Under the pieces are notes generated by a model, which saw nothing but the letters and a program-made list of their open reading frames with translations, was not told the origin of the DNA and did not search any database. Positions 24,426 to 34,700 of a stretch of DNA of 64,000 nt are shown piece after piece. The translations under genes and the position numbers were made by a program. Source of the DNA: Cunninghamella blakesleeana (Eukaryota > Mucoromycota > Mucoromycetes > Mucorales > Cunninghamellaceae). The stretch's first letter is position 1. Each line of letters begins with the position of its first letter. The stretch lies in contig JAFCIZ010000010.1 of the NCBI GenBank assembly GCA_017871115.1, positions 461,001 to 525,000 on the forward strand, given 5' to 3'.

Positions 24426-25107
24426 ATGGGAACTAATCCATTCGAAGAAAATAAAGGACCAGCTTATGGCAATGCCTATGAAACAGCCGATCAAAAAAAT
24501 GCTTGGGATACAGGAAGAATGCCTTCACCATCGGATTATATTCATCGACCAACACAACCAGCTAGAGTGGAAAGTAATAAAATAGAAGTCCAACCTTCAC
24601 CTTCTCCACAACATCAACATATAAACGCGTATGAATTGCAATCCACTTCTAATAAAGAAGAAGTCCCTCATCCTTCTTCTACTCCTATTAGTCACAATGC
24701 TTGGGAATCAAATACTTTAGCTTCAAGTCAAAATAATAACAACGCTTATCAATATACTGGTACGGCTTATGGTAATAAAGATACTTCTCCTACAGAAAAT
24801 GCTTATTCTCCTGCTATTCCTCCAAGACCTCTTTCTACTTCTAATCAAGAACAAGGAAAACAACAAGCCAATAAAAAAAAATGGTGGAAAAGTAATACAA
24901 AGGACGAAAATGGAGTGCCTATCGAATGGGACGATAAAAGAATGCATCCTTCCAAATTAAGATTATTGTTACGTTTTATTCAATTCATTGCTAGTGTAGG
25001 CCATTTAGGATTTGCTGCTGGAGCATCACCTGTAAGTTTACATATATAAATAGAATATGATTGTTACTATTTTTTATTTTAAACAATTGAACATATAAAG
25101 AAGAGAA

Positions 25108-25142
<35 letters not shown>

Positions 25143-25538
25143 CTATTTATCTTATTTATCATTCTATTTTATGAAACATAGTTCTCCGGCGAAGGTGTAC
25201 CATTTTATACAGCCGCATGCTTTTATTATCTATACGCTGTAGCCATACTTACCATATTCTGGACACTTTATCATATTGGATATTTCTGTTTTAGACGATT
25301 TGCTAAGGGAACTAAAATGAATCGACCTTTCATGATAGCTACTGATACCTTATTTGCTATTTTATGGGGGATTGGTGTGATTGTGGAAGTGGCTAAATTT
25401 AATTGTCCTCCTGGCCAATATAATGGTTGGTGTAATTTCTATAATGTAAGTATCTTTTGGGGTTTTGTTTGCTTTGCTTCATTTATTGGTGCTGTTGTAT
25501 GGGATAGTGTAGGTGGTTGTATCACTCATAAACGATAA
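24426..25538 (+). CDS. Four-TM MARVEL-like membrane protein with NPF motif
   Basis: Two exons, 24426-25031 and 25182-25538, join in phase 0 (GCATCACCT|TTCTCC) to about 320 residues. The N-terminal 170 residues are hydrophilic and Ser/Asn/Pro-rich, starting GTNPFEE with an NPF tripeptide (an EH-domain-binding motif by family knowledge), then repeated A-Y-G-N-A-Y-like motifs. Four membrane segments follow: LRFIQFIASVGHLGFAAG, FYYLYAVAILTIFWTLYHIG, MIATDTLFAILWGIGVIVEV and IFWGFVCFASFIGAVVWD. A Cys pair (CPPGQYNGWC) lies in the loop between TM3 and TM4, as in MARVEL-domain proteins. Likely in plasma membrane or endocytic membranes. The intron starts with GTAAGT and contains a (GA)n run. Confidence 0.8.
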
Positions 25539-26125
25539 GAAATTATTTTCTTCTTTTTTCTTTTTTCTTTTTGATTACCCTTATTATTATTTTCATATTA
25601 ATATACATTTATTTAATGATCTCCTTTTATTATTATTATTATTACTATTTTTAATTAATTTTTTTATATACATTAATATTTTCTTTTCTCTATCTAATAT
25701 ATATATTTTTTAATAAAATATCCCTTCCATTTGTTTTTTTATATATATTCCTTTTATTTGGTTATGACTTGACAGCTTTCATATGCTTATTTTAAGTTTC
25801 AATTTTTTTTTGTAGTGCAGAAATATAACCATTTCTTTTCAAGGGAACTCGTCCCCCCTCCCCAATAGGTAAACACTAAAAAAATCAGTCAAATTTTTAT
25901 TTAACATGGACGAAAAAAGCACTTGATTTAATTGGAGAACTTAAACTACGGGAATCAAATACAAATGTTTTCTATTTTATTCTTTAAACGCCATATATTT
26001 TGAAAGCTACTTTTTACTTTATGTATTTATTATATATAAATGTACAACTCCAATTTTTTTTTGGATACAACCTGGGTACAATTATTAATTTATTTTTGTA
26101 AAAACAAAACTTAATTTTTTTTCCA

Positions 26126-26167
<42 letters not shown>

Positions 26168-26653
26168 TGAAAATGATCATTTCTTCTTTTTTTTTTTAAA
26201 AAAAAAAATAAAAAAAGTAAAAGCATCATAATGATGTTCAAGCTGAATTAATTACGCTTCACACAAAATAGTTTTGAAAAAGAGATACAAGAAAACAACT
26301 TTTGAAGATCAAAAAGCCTATTTCTCTTTAAAGTCCAGACCCAGAATAAATAAAGTGATTATCAAGAAAAAAATGCTATTTATACAAGAGTTTATAAGTT
26401 TTGTATAAATACACATTTACAATTATGATTATCATCTATATTACATTTATATATATGTTATATCATGGTTATTAATACCAACTGATTTATTATATATAAA
26501 CTTGGATTATTCACTGTTTTTATATGATAATTTTTTTATATTGTCCTGTAATTTGTGGAACCTTATTTATTTAGATCTCCTCCTATCATTTTTCTCCTAT
26601 AAATTTATAGTTTTTTCACTTTTCTTTTCACTTTTCTTGTATTTCTCTTTCTC

Positions 26654-26684
<31 letters not shown>

Positions 26685-26772
26685 TTATTATCGCCTTGTT
26701 TTATTATTATTAGATAACTCTTTTATTTTATTTCTATTTTCATTTCTTTATTCAACTACATTCTGCTTTCTA
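25539..26772. other. Intergenic, no gene recognised
   Basis: About 1.2 kb of A/T-rich spacer between two co-oriented membrane-protein genes. It has T-rich tracts and an (AT)n microsatellite at about 26126-26163. Open frames here are repeat artefacts. Confidence 0.55.
26126..26163. repeat. (AT)n microsatellite
   Basis: Uninterrupted alternating TA dinucleotide run of about 38 bp in intergenic DNA. Confidence 0.8.
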
Positions 26773-27645
26773 ATGAATAAACGTTTTCATATTATACAAA
26801 TAATTCATTTATGGAATTGTATTCTTGGAATAATAACAGCTAGTGTATTAATTGGTACAGCAAAGAATGTAAAGGATTATGTTACTGCAGGTGCTCTAGT
26901 GAATGGCTTTGGTAAATAATAGATACATACTTTTTTCAAAATAAAATAGATACAAATAAAAACAAAGAAAGATCATGTTTAACTAATATTCTTTTCTTCC
27001 TTTTTCTCTTACCATTATATCTCTTTACTTTGTATATATACAGGCAATTATAACGTATTTACCTATCCAGCAACATTTGTTTATATGTTTATTCCAGTAA
27101 TAAGTTCATTAATCTATGCTGGTATTTTAGCTTTTGATCCAAGTCCACAATACGTTCATACCTGGCAACCATCCAAAACTTTAACTAGTTCTATCATATG
27201 TGTTAGTATTGCCTTAATATTAGCAAGCCTTTGGCCATTAGTCCCTGGAGCAGATGTAATGACCAGACCTGATGCAAGTATTGATTGTAGTTGGAAATAC
27301 TATATGAGTTGGTATGTGATTTTTGCAGATCCTGTAGCATTTCCTTGGATTACTTTAATTGATCAGGCTTGTACTTGTTTTCGTGCTGGCGTAGGACTTT
27401 GTTGGGTATTGTCTTTAGGTTGGATCTTTCAATCAGTACTTTATTTTCGTCGTACATTCTTTTTCAATAATAGCAACAAAAGACAACAATCTGCTTCTTT
27501 ACATCCTCAAATATCTGAACGAAGCGCTAGAACTTTAAGTATGATTTCTTATACTAATACCAATAATACAAATAGAAACAGTAATGCGAATCACTTGGAT
27601 GAAAAAACAGAAGTAGAAAATCATTCTCACCCTCCTCCTATTTAA
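26773..27645 (+). CDS. Four-TM MARVEL-like membrane protein
   Basis: Two exons, 26773-26911 and 27044-27645, join in frame (phase 1, G|GC) to 246 residues. Hydrophobic segments: LWNCILGIITASVLIGTA, VYMFIPVISSLIYAGILA, SSIICVSIALILASLWPL and AGVGLCWVLSLGWIFQSVLY. After TM4 a polar tail (FRRTFFFNNSNKRQQ, then Ser/Asn-rich) ends the protein. The four-span layout with an extracellular Cys (DASIDCSWKYY) suggests a MARVEL-like fold, though similarity to the upstream gene is only architectural. Function not known; likely plasma membrane. The first exon is below usual ORF-length cutoffs but supplies TM1. Confidence 0.75.
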
Positions 27646-28479
27646 ATTATATATTTTTATTTCATTTTATAAAAAAATTCACCCTATACCTTATTCATTT
27701 ATATATATATATATATATATAATTTATTGATTTAATTCCATTATTTTATTATATTATTTTATATTTGTATAGTTTAATTATTATTTTATTTATTTCTATA
27801 AAAGAGTATTATTTTATTTTATTTTATTTTTCATCAATCCATAATGCAAATATAATTTTAAAAACAGCTATTTAATTGATGAATTAAGCTTTTTTTTTCT
27901 TCTCCTTTGTTGATAAAGCATTTGCACTAATTAAGGTATAGTGCAATCACCATTTATTACTAGGATCTGTTATTATTATAGTTGTTTAAAAAAGTTTATA
28001 CATGTATTTCCCTCCTATCCTTATCCCCACACATACGTGTATATATATCTAGTTAATCATCATGTTTTGTATCAACATTCTCTCCTCGTTTTCTTAAATC
28101 ACATATTCATTGGTAATATATAATAGCGTATATTTTCTTTCACCTTGATTTTTATTAGATATATTGTGCGTACTTGTAAAAATATGAATTTCAACCTTTT
28201 TGTTTACAAGTAATAAATTATTACCATCTGATTTAGAATAATTCGTATATAATAAAATAATAAAAAGTGTTTAAATACAAATTTAAAATATTGTATTATT
28301 TTTTTAAAAAAAAGAAAGTCTAAAAAAATATCATCATTGCCTTTTTTGGGTTGAAGAAATTTGTCAAAGCAAAAAAAAATTAGGCGGCATTTTAAAAAAA
28401 TAAAATGGTAATCATTTTTTTTCCCATTAAAATTTCTCTTTTTCTTTTATTTTTTATTAAATAAATTGACACAAGTATA
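27646..28479. other. Intergenic, promoter of the E2 gene
   Basis: 834 bp of A/T-rich spacer with an (AT)n run at about 27701-27722. The PEX4 upstream element is at 28383-28396. A 60-codon frame at 27941 is not supported. Confidence 0.55.
28383..28396 (+). promoter_or_regulatory. Putative recurrent upstream element, PEX4 promoter
   Basis: GGCGGCATTTTAAA lies about 90 bp before the E2 start codon. It differs by one base from the GGCGGAATTTTAA element of the ATG16/F-box promoter. Confidence 0.35.
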
Positions 28480-29258
28480 ATGGATCCCGTAACAAAAAGA
28501 TTAATGAAAGAATTACTTGACTTTGAAAAAGAGGCCAAAAATCATCCCGAGATCCTTTCATTATACCCAGAATCCGATGAAGACTTTATGACTTGGCATG
28601 CCCAACTTGCTGGTTTACCTAATTCTATTTATGAAGGTATTTGATAAAAAAAAGAAAAAAAGAAACAGAAAAAGAGAGAGAATGTATACATATACATATA
28701 TACATACATACACACAAACATATATATGAATGACTGAATCATATTTATCTGACTTTTATAATTATTTGCCATTATTAATGTTATATTAGGTGGTGTATTT
28801 AACCTACTTATTAAAGTACCAAATAATTACCCTATGCAACCACCTAATGTTTCTTTTACTACTACTGTCTGTCATCCTAATGTACATATTAAGGTATTAA
28901 CATAAGTTTCAATGATAATAAAAAAAAAAAGGAAAGAGAAGTGTGTATATAAATATATGAAGTAATATGATTATTTTATTATTTTTTTAAAAAAATAATA
29001 CTTGCTTATTCATGGTATTTTTTTATTTTTATCTATTATTATATATAGACAGGGGAAATATGCTTAGATATATTAAAAACGGCATGGTCACCAGCTTGGA
29101 CATTAAAAAGTACAGTATTAGCTATATCCTTATTATTATATAATCCAGAACCAAGTTCTCCATTAAATTGTGATGCTGCCAATTTATTAAGGTGTGATGA
29201 TCAATTAGGTTATGAAAGTTTAGTTAGAATGTATACTAAATTATATGCATCTTCATAA
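28480..29258 (+). CDS. PEX4: Ubiquitin-conjugating enzyme E2, PEX4-type
   Basis: Three exons, 28480-28636, 28790-28893 and 29049-29258, join in frame to 156 residues, one UBC domain. The E2 signature is complete: HPN triad (VCHPNVH), then the catalytic Cys in TGEICLDILKTAWSPAW at about residue 92. The segments NPEPSSPLNCDAANLLR and the ending YTKLYASS resemble the peroxisomal E2 Pex4/Ubc10 more than Ubc4/5, Ubc7 or Ubc13. By family it monoubiquitinates the import receptor Pex5 at the peroxisomal membrane together with Pex22. The distinction from other E2s rests on recalled motifs only, so E2 is certain and PEX4 is likely. Confidence 0.82.
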
Positions 29259-29524
29259 AAAAAAGTAATAAAAGTTGTAAAAAATAATAAAAAAGCAAAG
29301 ATATATGTATATATAAAAAAAGGTGATGATGGCAATTTCTGGTTTTTATCAAGTACTATATATGTATATATATTATATCATATGATTCAATCTAAATTAT
29401 TATTGATCATATTAAAAATAAAAAAATAAAAGAAAATAGAAATAAAAGTGAAAAAAAATCCAATAAAAAGCGATTTACGTAACAGAAAATAAACAACTAA
29501 GTACCGTTATTTTAAATGTCACTC

Positions 29525-29552
29525 TTATAAAATGGTTAAAGAGGAATAAGGT

Positions 29553-29604
<52 letters not shown>

Positions 29605-30796
29605 TAGGTTGATGGTATTGTTGATAAAATGTAGGAGTAAAAGAAGTAGAAGAGGATGACATAAGAGAGAAAGAAGAATTTGAAGATAAAGAAGGAGGAG
29701 AGGAATGGCGCTGATGTTGAGATTTACCCCAATAAATACGAATACGAGATTGACCAATTTGATACCCATTCATATATTTCATTGCCGATTCAGCAGATGA
29801 TCTTGAAACATATTGAACAAAACCACAACCTTTACCAGGAGGAATTTTGACATAAATGATATTACCAAAAGGGTTAAAATATTGCTTTAACTCTTCTTCT
29901 TTTAAAGGTGTTGATAATCCGCCAATAAAAATGGTTGTGTTTTCCGAAGGTGATAATGATGTATTATCTTCTAGCTTCTGAAAAGTAATGGGATTGTTAT
30001 TGTTATTCATTGCCATTGGTGTTGTTTCAATTGGAGAGAAGGATGAATTAGGTAAAGCAAATGAATTTAAAGTTAAAGACACAGTAAATTTTTGTTCATG
30101 ATATGAAGATACTAATGAAGAAGAAGAAGAAAAAGGGTACATAGTTTTATCTTGCATTTCTGTAAAAGCCAATTGTTGATCCAGCTTATTATTGAAATAA
30201 ATAATTCCCATTGAATAATTATTAAAAGGATGTTTCTTAATTTTTATAAATTGACAGCTTGGATATTTAGGTTTAAAAATTGACCATAAAATTAATTCAT
30301 CATAATCTAATGGTAAGTGATGAATATAGAGAGGATGCTGATCATTTATTTTATTCATCTTTTTTGTGTAGTTTTTTACTTTGTTATTTTCATTGGTAAG
30401 TGATGATGATGAAGAAGTATTAGTGGTTTTGATAAAGTGCAGAGATTGATAATGGGAATGAAATTCATTATCATCATAATTATTTTTTTCCCAATATAAT
30501 TGAAAATACTTTTTTTTTATACCTGGTATAGGTTGGTGTTGATATTTTATATACATTTCATTTGCTTTAATTTCAGATTCAAATTCAATATAAGCATAAT
30601 TTTTATAACTATTAAAAAAAAGGAAATAAAAAGGATATTAATATCATTTTTATTATATTGTACATATGATTATTGTTTTTTTTCTTTACCTATATTGATT
30701 TTTGATTAATGTGATTTTTATTTGACTGTCTTTACAAAGATAGTTCCATAGCTGTTCAAGATAGTATTCATCCATCCATACATCTATATCTTTCAT
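29525..30796 (-). CDS. Three-RRM RNA-binding protein, Nam8/Csx1/TIA-like
   Basis: Two exons, 30690-30796 and 29525-30608, join in phase 2 (AG|T) to 396 residues. RRM1 (residues 1-85) is divergent but keeps DVWMDEYYLEQLW and NYAYIEFES. RRM2 (about 105-185) has PLYIHHLPLDYDELILW. RRM3 (about 245-320) is well conserved: TIFIGGLSTPLKEEELKQYF, IIYVKIPPGKGCGFVQYVSR and MNGYQIGQSRIRIYWGKS, the hallmark of Nam8/Ngr1/Csx1 and TIA-type third RRMs. By family these bind U-rich RNA in mRNA stability or 5' splice-site recognition. The tail is Ser-rich with a run of about 18 Thr encoded by an ACT repeat near 29558-29600. RRM1 is only complete if the short first exon is included. Confidence 0.85.
29555..29600. 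repeat. Coding trinucleotide repeat (poly-Thr)
   Basis: A GTA/TAG trinucleotide repeat on the plus strand reads as ACT (Thr) codons in the RRM gene tail. It is likely length-variable between strains. Confidence 0.85.
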
Positions 30797-31314
30797 ACTG
30801 TTTTTTTTTTTTTTTTTTTAAAAAAAAAGAAAAGATGAAGGTTATTAATTTATTATGTAGCCTTTTTATTGTAATTCGTTTTATTTTATTTTTTTTAAAA
30901 AAAAAAATCATTCATTTCTTATATTTAAGTTAAAATAGTATTTTTTTTTTTTTTTTTTTTTTTACCATAATGTTGTATTATTCATCTTTAATATCAATAT
31001 AAAAAATAATATGGTCAATCAAAAAAACAAAATTATAAAAATGAAAAAGAAAAGAAAAAATATATAAAAAAAAAGATTTCTTTTAAAAAAGGAGCGTGAC
31101 GATATTCATGCAAAATAATATATTCACATATAATTATATTTTATATCCATTTTTTATTATTTATTATGTATAAATTAAAACTCAATCCTTAGTGTTTAAT
31201 ATATTTATAATTATAGTCAATATTTATGGAATATATTTTATTATAAAATGTTGTCATTTATAATAAGAAGAGTTTTATAAAAAGGATAAACTTAAAAATG
31301 ATAAATAATAAAAA

Positions 31315-31328
31315 TGCGGAATTTAAAA
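31315..31328 (+). promoter_or_regulatory. Putative recurrent upstream element, separated from its gene by the retrotransposon
   Basis: TGCGGAATTTAAAA ends 10 bp before the left LTR. Removing the element and one target-site copy would place it about 165 bp upstream of the ATG at 37131, the distance seen at other genes. Confidence 0.35.
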
Positions 31329-31334
31329 AAATGA

Positions 31335-31338
31335 TTTT
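31335..31338. repeat. Probable target-site duplication, left copy
   Basis: TTTT directly before the left LTR matches TTTT at 36980-36983 directly after the right LTR. Because the site lies in a T run, the exact length (4 or 5 bp) cannot be fixed. Confidence 0.45.
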
Positions 31339-31635
31339 TGATTTATAGCAAAAAAATAATAAAATTAAAGTCAGATAAGAGGGTTAGAGTTCCAATAAAT
31401 AGGAATATGTAGTTTAGCGATATTATCAAAATAAAATAAAAGTTATGACAAAAGTTTTTAAAACAAGAAAAAGCCTGGTCTTTATTGAATTGGAATTAAA
31501 ATTGAATTTATACATTTTTTTAAGATACACAAAATATCATTAAAGTTATGAACCAAAAAAATAATGAGAGTTATAATAAATCGCTATGGGCAAATTGATA
31601 AAATAGTGAATAAGAATTATTTCATTCTCAGATCA
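31339..31635 (-). repeat. 3' LTR (left copy)
   Basis: 297 bp, TGATTTATAGC...CTCAGATCA on the plus strand. It is collinear with 36684-36979 apart from a 7-A versus 6-A run near the left end. Confidence 0.93.
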
Positions 31636-31660
31636 CTATACCAACCCTACCCATGCGGAA
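31636..31660 (-). other. Polypurine tract candidate
   Basis: In element orientation the bases just before the 3' LTR read GGGTAGGGTTGGTATAG, a G-rich purine tract in the position where plus-strand DNA synthesis is primed in LTR elements. Confidence 0.5.
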
Positions 31661-31726
31661 AATAAAATAGAATTCTCTTCTTTTTTTTTTTTCGTATATC
31701 TTCAACTCTAATTCATACGAAACTTC

Positions 31727-34700
31727 TTATAATAAAACATCTTCACGTTGGTTATAAGGAATAAGTTTATCAACATTAATATTCCTTTTTAGATATCTAC
31801 CAGTATCAACTTCTTGTAGCCTACAATTACGACTACTATACAGGACAACTACCCGATAAACCTTATTGAAGTAATTAGGTACCAGCTTGTTGACCCTAAC
31901 GTCTCTTTTCGTCAACACCAGTTGACCAACATGAATGGAACCGTATTTTTCTACTGCTATCTTGGCGGAACCCTTCTTAATGCAGTCTTCAACACCTTCC
32001 AAATGTTTACCCATCCTTATGTAGATTCTTTCGACACCAAGTTGTTCACCTAGTAAACGTAAAGGATCTTGATCGTAGGACAATGGGGGCACACCATAAA
32101 GAGCTTCAAATGGACTAATCCCTACTGACGCCATACTTTTCGTTCTGTAAGAATATAGGACAGCGGGTAGATGAACATCCCATTCTGACGGATTGTTTTC
32201 ACAAAGTTTCTTTACACTTTTAACCAATACGCCATTAAGATGCTCAACTTTTCCATTTGTAACTGGATGATACGGAGTAGCTAGTTTATGGTTGCTATTA
32301 ACAAAACTTACAAACTCAGCAACCGCTTCAGCAACAAAAGGGGTACCGTTATCCGTAAGTATTTCAGTCGGAGGTCCATAGGTACAAAATATATCTTCGT
32401 AGAGGAAAGCAACAACGTCCTCAGATCTCATTGAAGAATAAACTTTTGCCAACGGCCAACCAGAGAAATATTCCACAGCTACTAGCAAATAAGAGTTACC
32501 CTTATTTGAGATTGTCAATGGTCCAACGAAATCTAATGCCCACCTCTGAAACAGATATTGAACAGGTACCTTTAATTTAACGTTTTTACCTTCATTTTGT
32601 AAATTTTGGTGAACTTGACATAAATGACAGGTTTTAACGTAATTTTTACATTCTTTATAGGAATTAGGCCACCAATAAGAATGAAACAACCTAATCCAAG
32701 TTGCTTGTTGACCAAAGTGACCATGGCCATCGTGAACTTGTTCTAATATCCGTCTTCTTTCTTCTACAAAAGGGACTTTTACGAGTCTATCATTAATCTT
32801 GCGATAAAGATGTTTATCTTCACCAACTAGATAATTAATAGCTCGTTTTGTAGTTTTATCGTCATTGTTAGACCAATCCAAACCTTGTAAGTACCACCAT
32901 ATTTTCTTGAGGTCATCTTCATAATTTATATATTCTTCTTCAACTAACCAACCCTCTAAAACATCAACGTCGTTTGTTTCTTCCTGGTTAATAGGGTACC
33001 TGGATAACACATCAGCAACTACATTTTGTTTACCAGCTACATGAACAGCCTTAAAAGAAAATTCTTGTAAAACAATTAACCATCTTTGTAATCTGTGTCC
33101 AGCATCCGATTTATTTAACAAGTATCTAAGAGATGAATTGTCAGTAAAAATTATAAAATGTTTATCAAGCAAATATCTTCTTAATTTATTCAATGCATAG
33201 ACCACCGCAAGAAGTTCTTTCTCCATAGTAGTATAATTAAATTCAGCTCCTGAAAGTTTTCTTGACAAAAAACAAACTGGACCTTCATTTAAACCATCAG
33301 CATCATCAGAAATAGTTAGAACAGCACCTAATCCAACATCAGAAGCATCAGTATACAATCTAAAGTATCCATCCGACCTTGGTAAATTTAAACACACGGC
33401 TTCACCTAAAGCAATCTTCATCTTTTCAAAAGCATTTTGATGATTTTCATTCCATTCAAATTTTACTTTAGTAGACGTCAAAGTATTTAATGGAGCGCAA
33501 ATGGAAGCAAAATGGTGAACATGTCGACGATAATAACCACAAAGATTAATAAAAGCTCGCACTGCCGTCTTATTATTAGGAACGGGAAAGTCTTTTATCA
33601 CTTTAATCTTTTCTTCATCAGTCTTGATACCGTCCTTACTAACTCTAAATCCCAATAATTTAATTTCTTCTTGACACCATAAACATTTGCTCGGTTTAAC
33701 TTTAAGACCCACCTTTATTAGTCTAGACAAAACATTATCTAAGTGACTTAGTTGTTCATCAAAGGAATGTGAATAAACGGTGATATCGTCAATATAGGAC
33801 GTTGCATATTTACCCAAGAAAGGTTCTAAAGCCAAGTAGATACATCTAGCAAAAGTTGAAGGACCATTAACTATTCCAAACGGCATCACTTTATAAGAAA
33901 AATTACCCCATGGAGTAGTCATAGTTAATTTATTAATAGAATCATCATCAACAGCAATTTGATTGAAACCTTTTAATAAATCAAGAGTGGAAAAAGTAGA
34001 AGCACCAGCAAATTCTTCTAAAATATCTGTAATTCTTGGAAGTGGCCATGGATCTCTAATAGTAACATCATTTAGTTTTTGGAATTGGACAACCAATCTT
34101 TTGGATCCATCCTTCTTTTTAACATACATCACTGGAAAAGACCATCCACCCTCATTAGAATTACCATGTAAAGTAGGAATAATAATACCTTCATTAACCA
34201 TAGCGTTAAGTTCTTGTTGCAGCAATTCTCTATCAGCGAAAGACATATAATGATTTGGTCTGGACATGATAGGTTTATTATCACCAGTATTAATATGCAA
34301 CTTTACTAAATCAGTAACAGAAAGATCCTTATAATCAACACCAAAAACTGATTTATTCTTCAACAAAACATTCAATAACCTTTCTGCTTGTTCTTCTTCC
34401 AAGTTGGAATCATCTACACTTTTAACTATAGCCTTCAATATATCATCTCTTACTCCTGGATCACCATCATAATCAACACTAGTATTAATTTTGGCATTAA
34501 TATTTTTCTTGTAATCCAAAGAATCACCATGTTTCACGTCCGAAGCACCATGTTCCACAGAATCCATGCCAACTAAGTAATATTCTTCATAACCATCATT
34601 TGAACTTGCACTACTATAATCAGAATCATAATTATAAGATTCTTCTTCATCCATAATTTCAGAAATTTTATCCTGACCATCATATTTAACATTCATAGCA

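Larger units (their letters stand above)
30797..31338. other. Divergent promoter region cut by a retrotransposon
   Basis: A/T-rich, 540 bp, with T runs at about 30799-30819 and 30942-30962. It lies between the RRM gene (-) and the retrotransposon. Before insertion it would have continued into 36980-37130, the leader of the PACT-domain gene. Confidence 0.55.

Noticed and set aside
29555..29600. Short tandem repeat as a CRISPR-like array
   Set aside because: It is a simple trinucleotide repeat within a coding region, with no spacers, and the genome is eukaryotic.
30797..31338. Possible 5' part of the PACT-domain gene on the far side of the retrotransposon
   Set aside because: No plus-strand coding frame or splice donor of note is present there, so the element appears to sit in a promoter and not in an intron.
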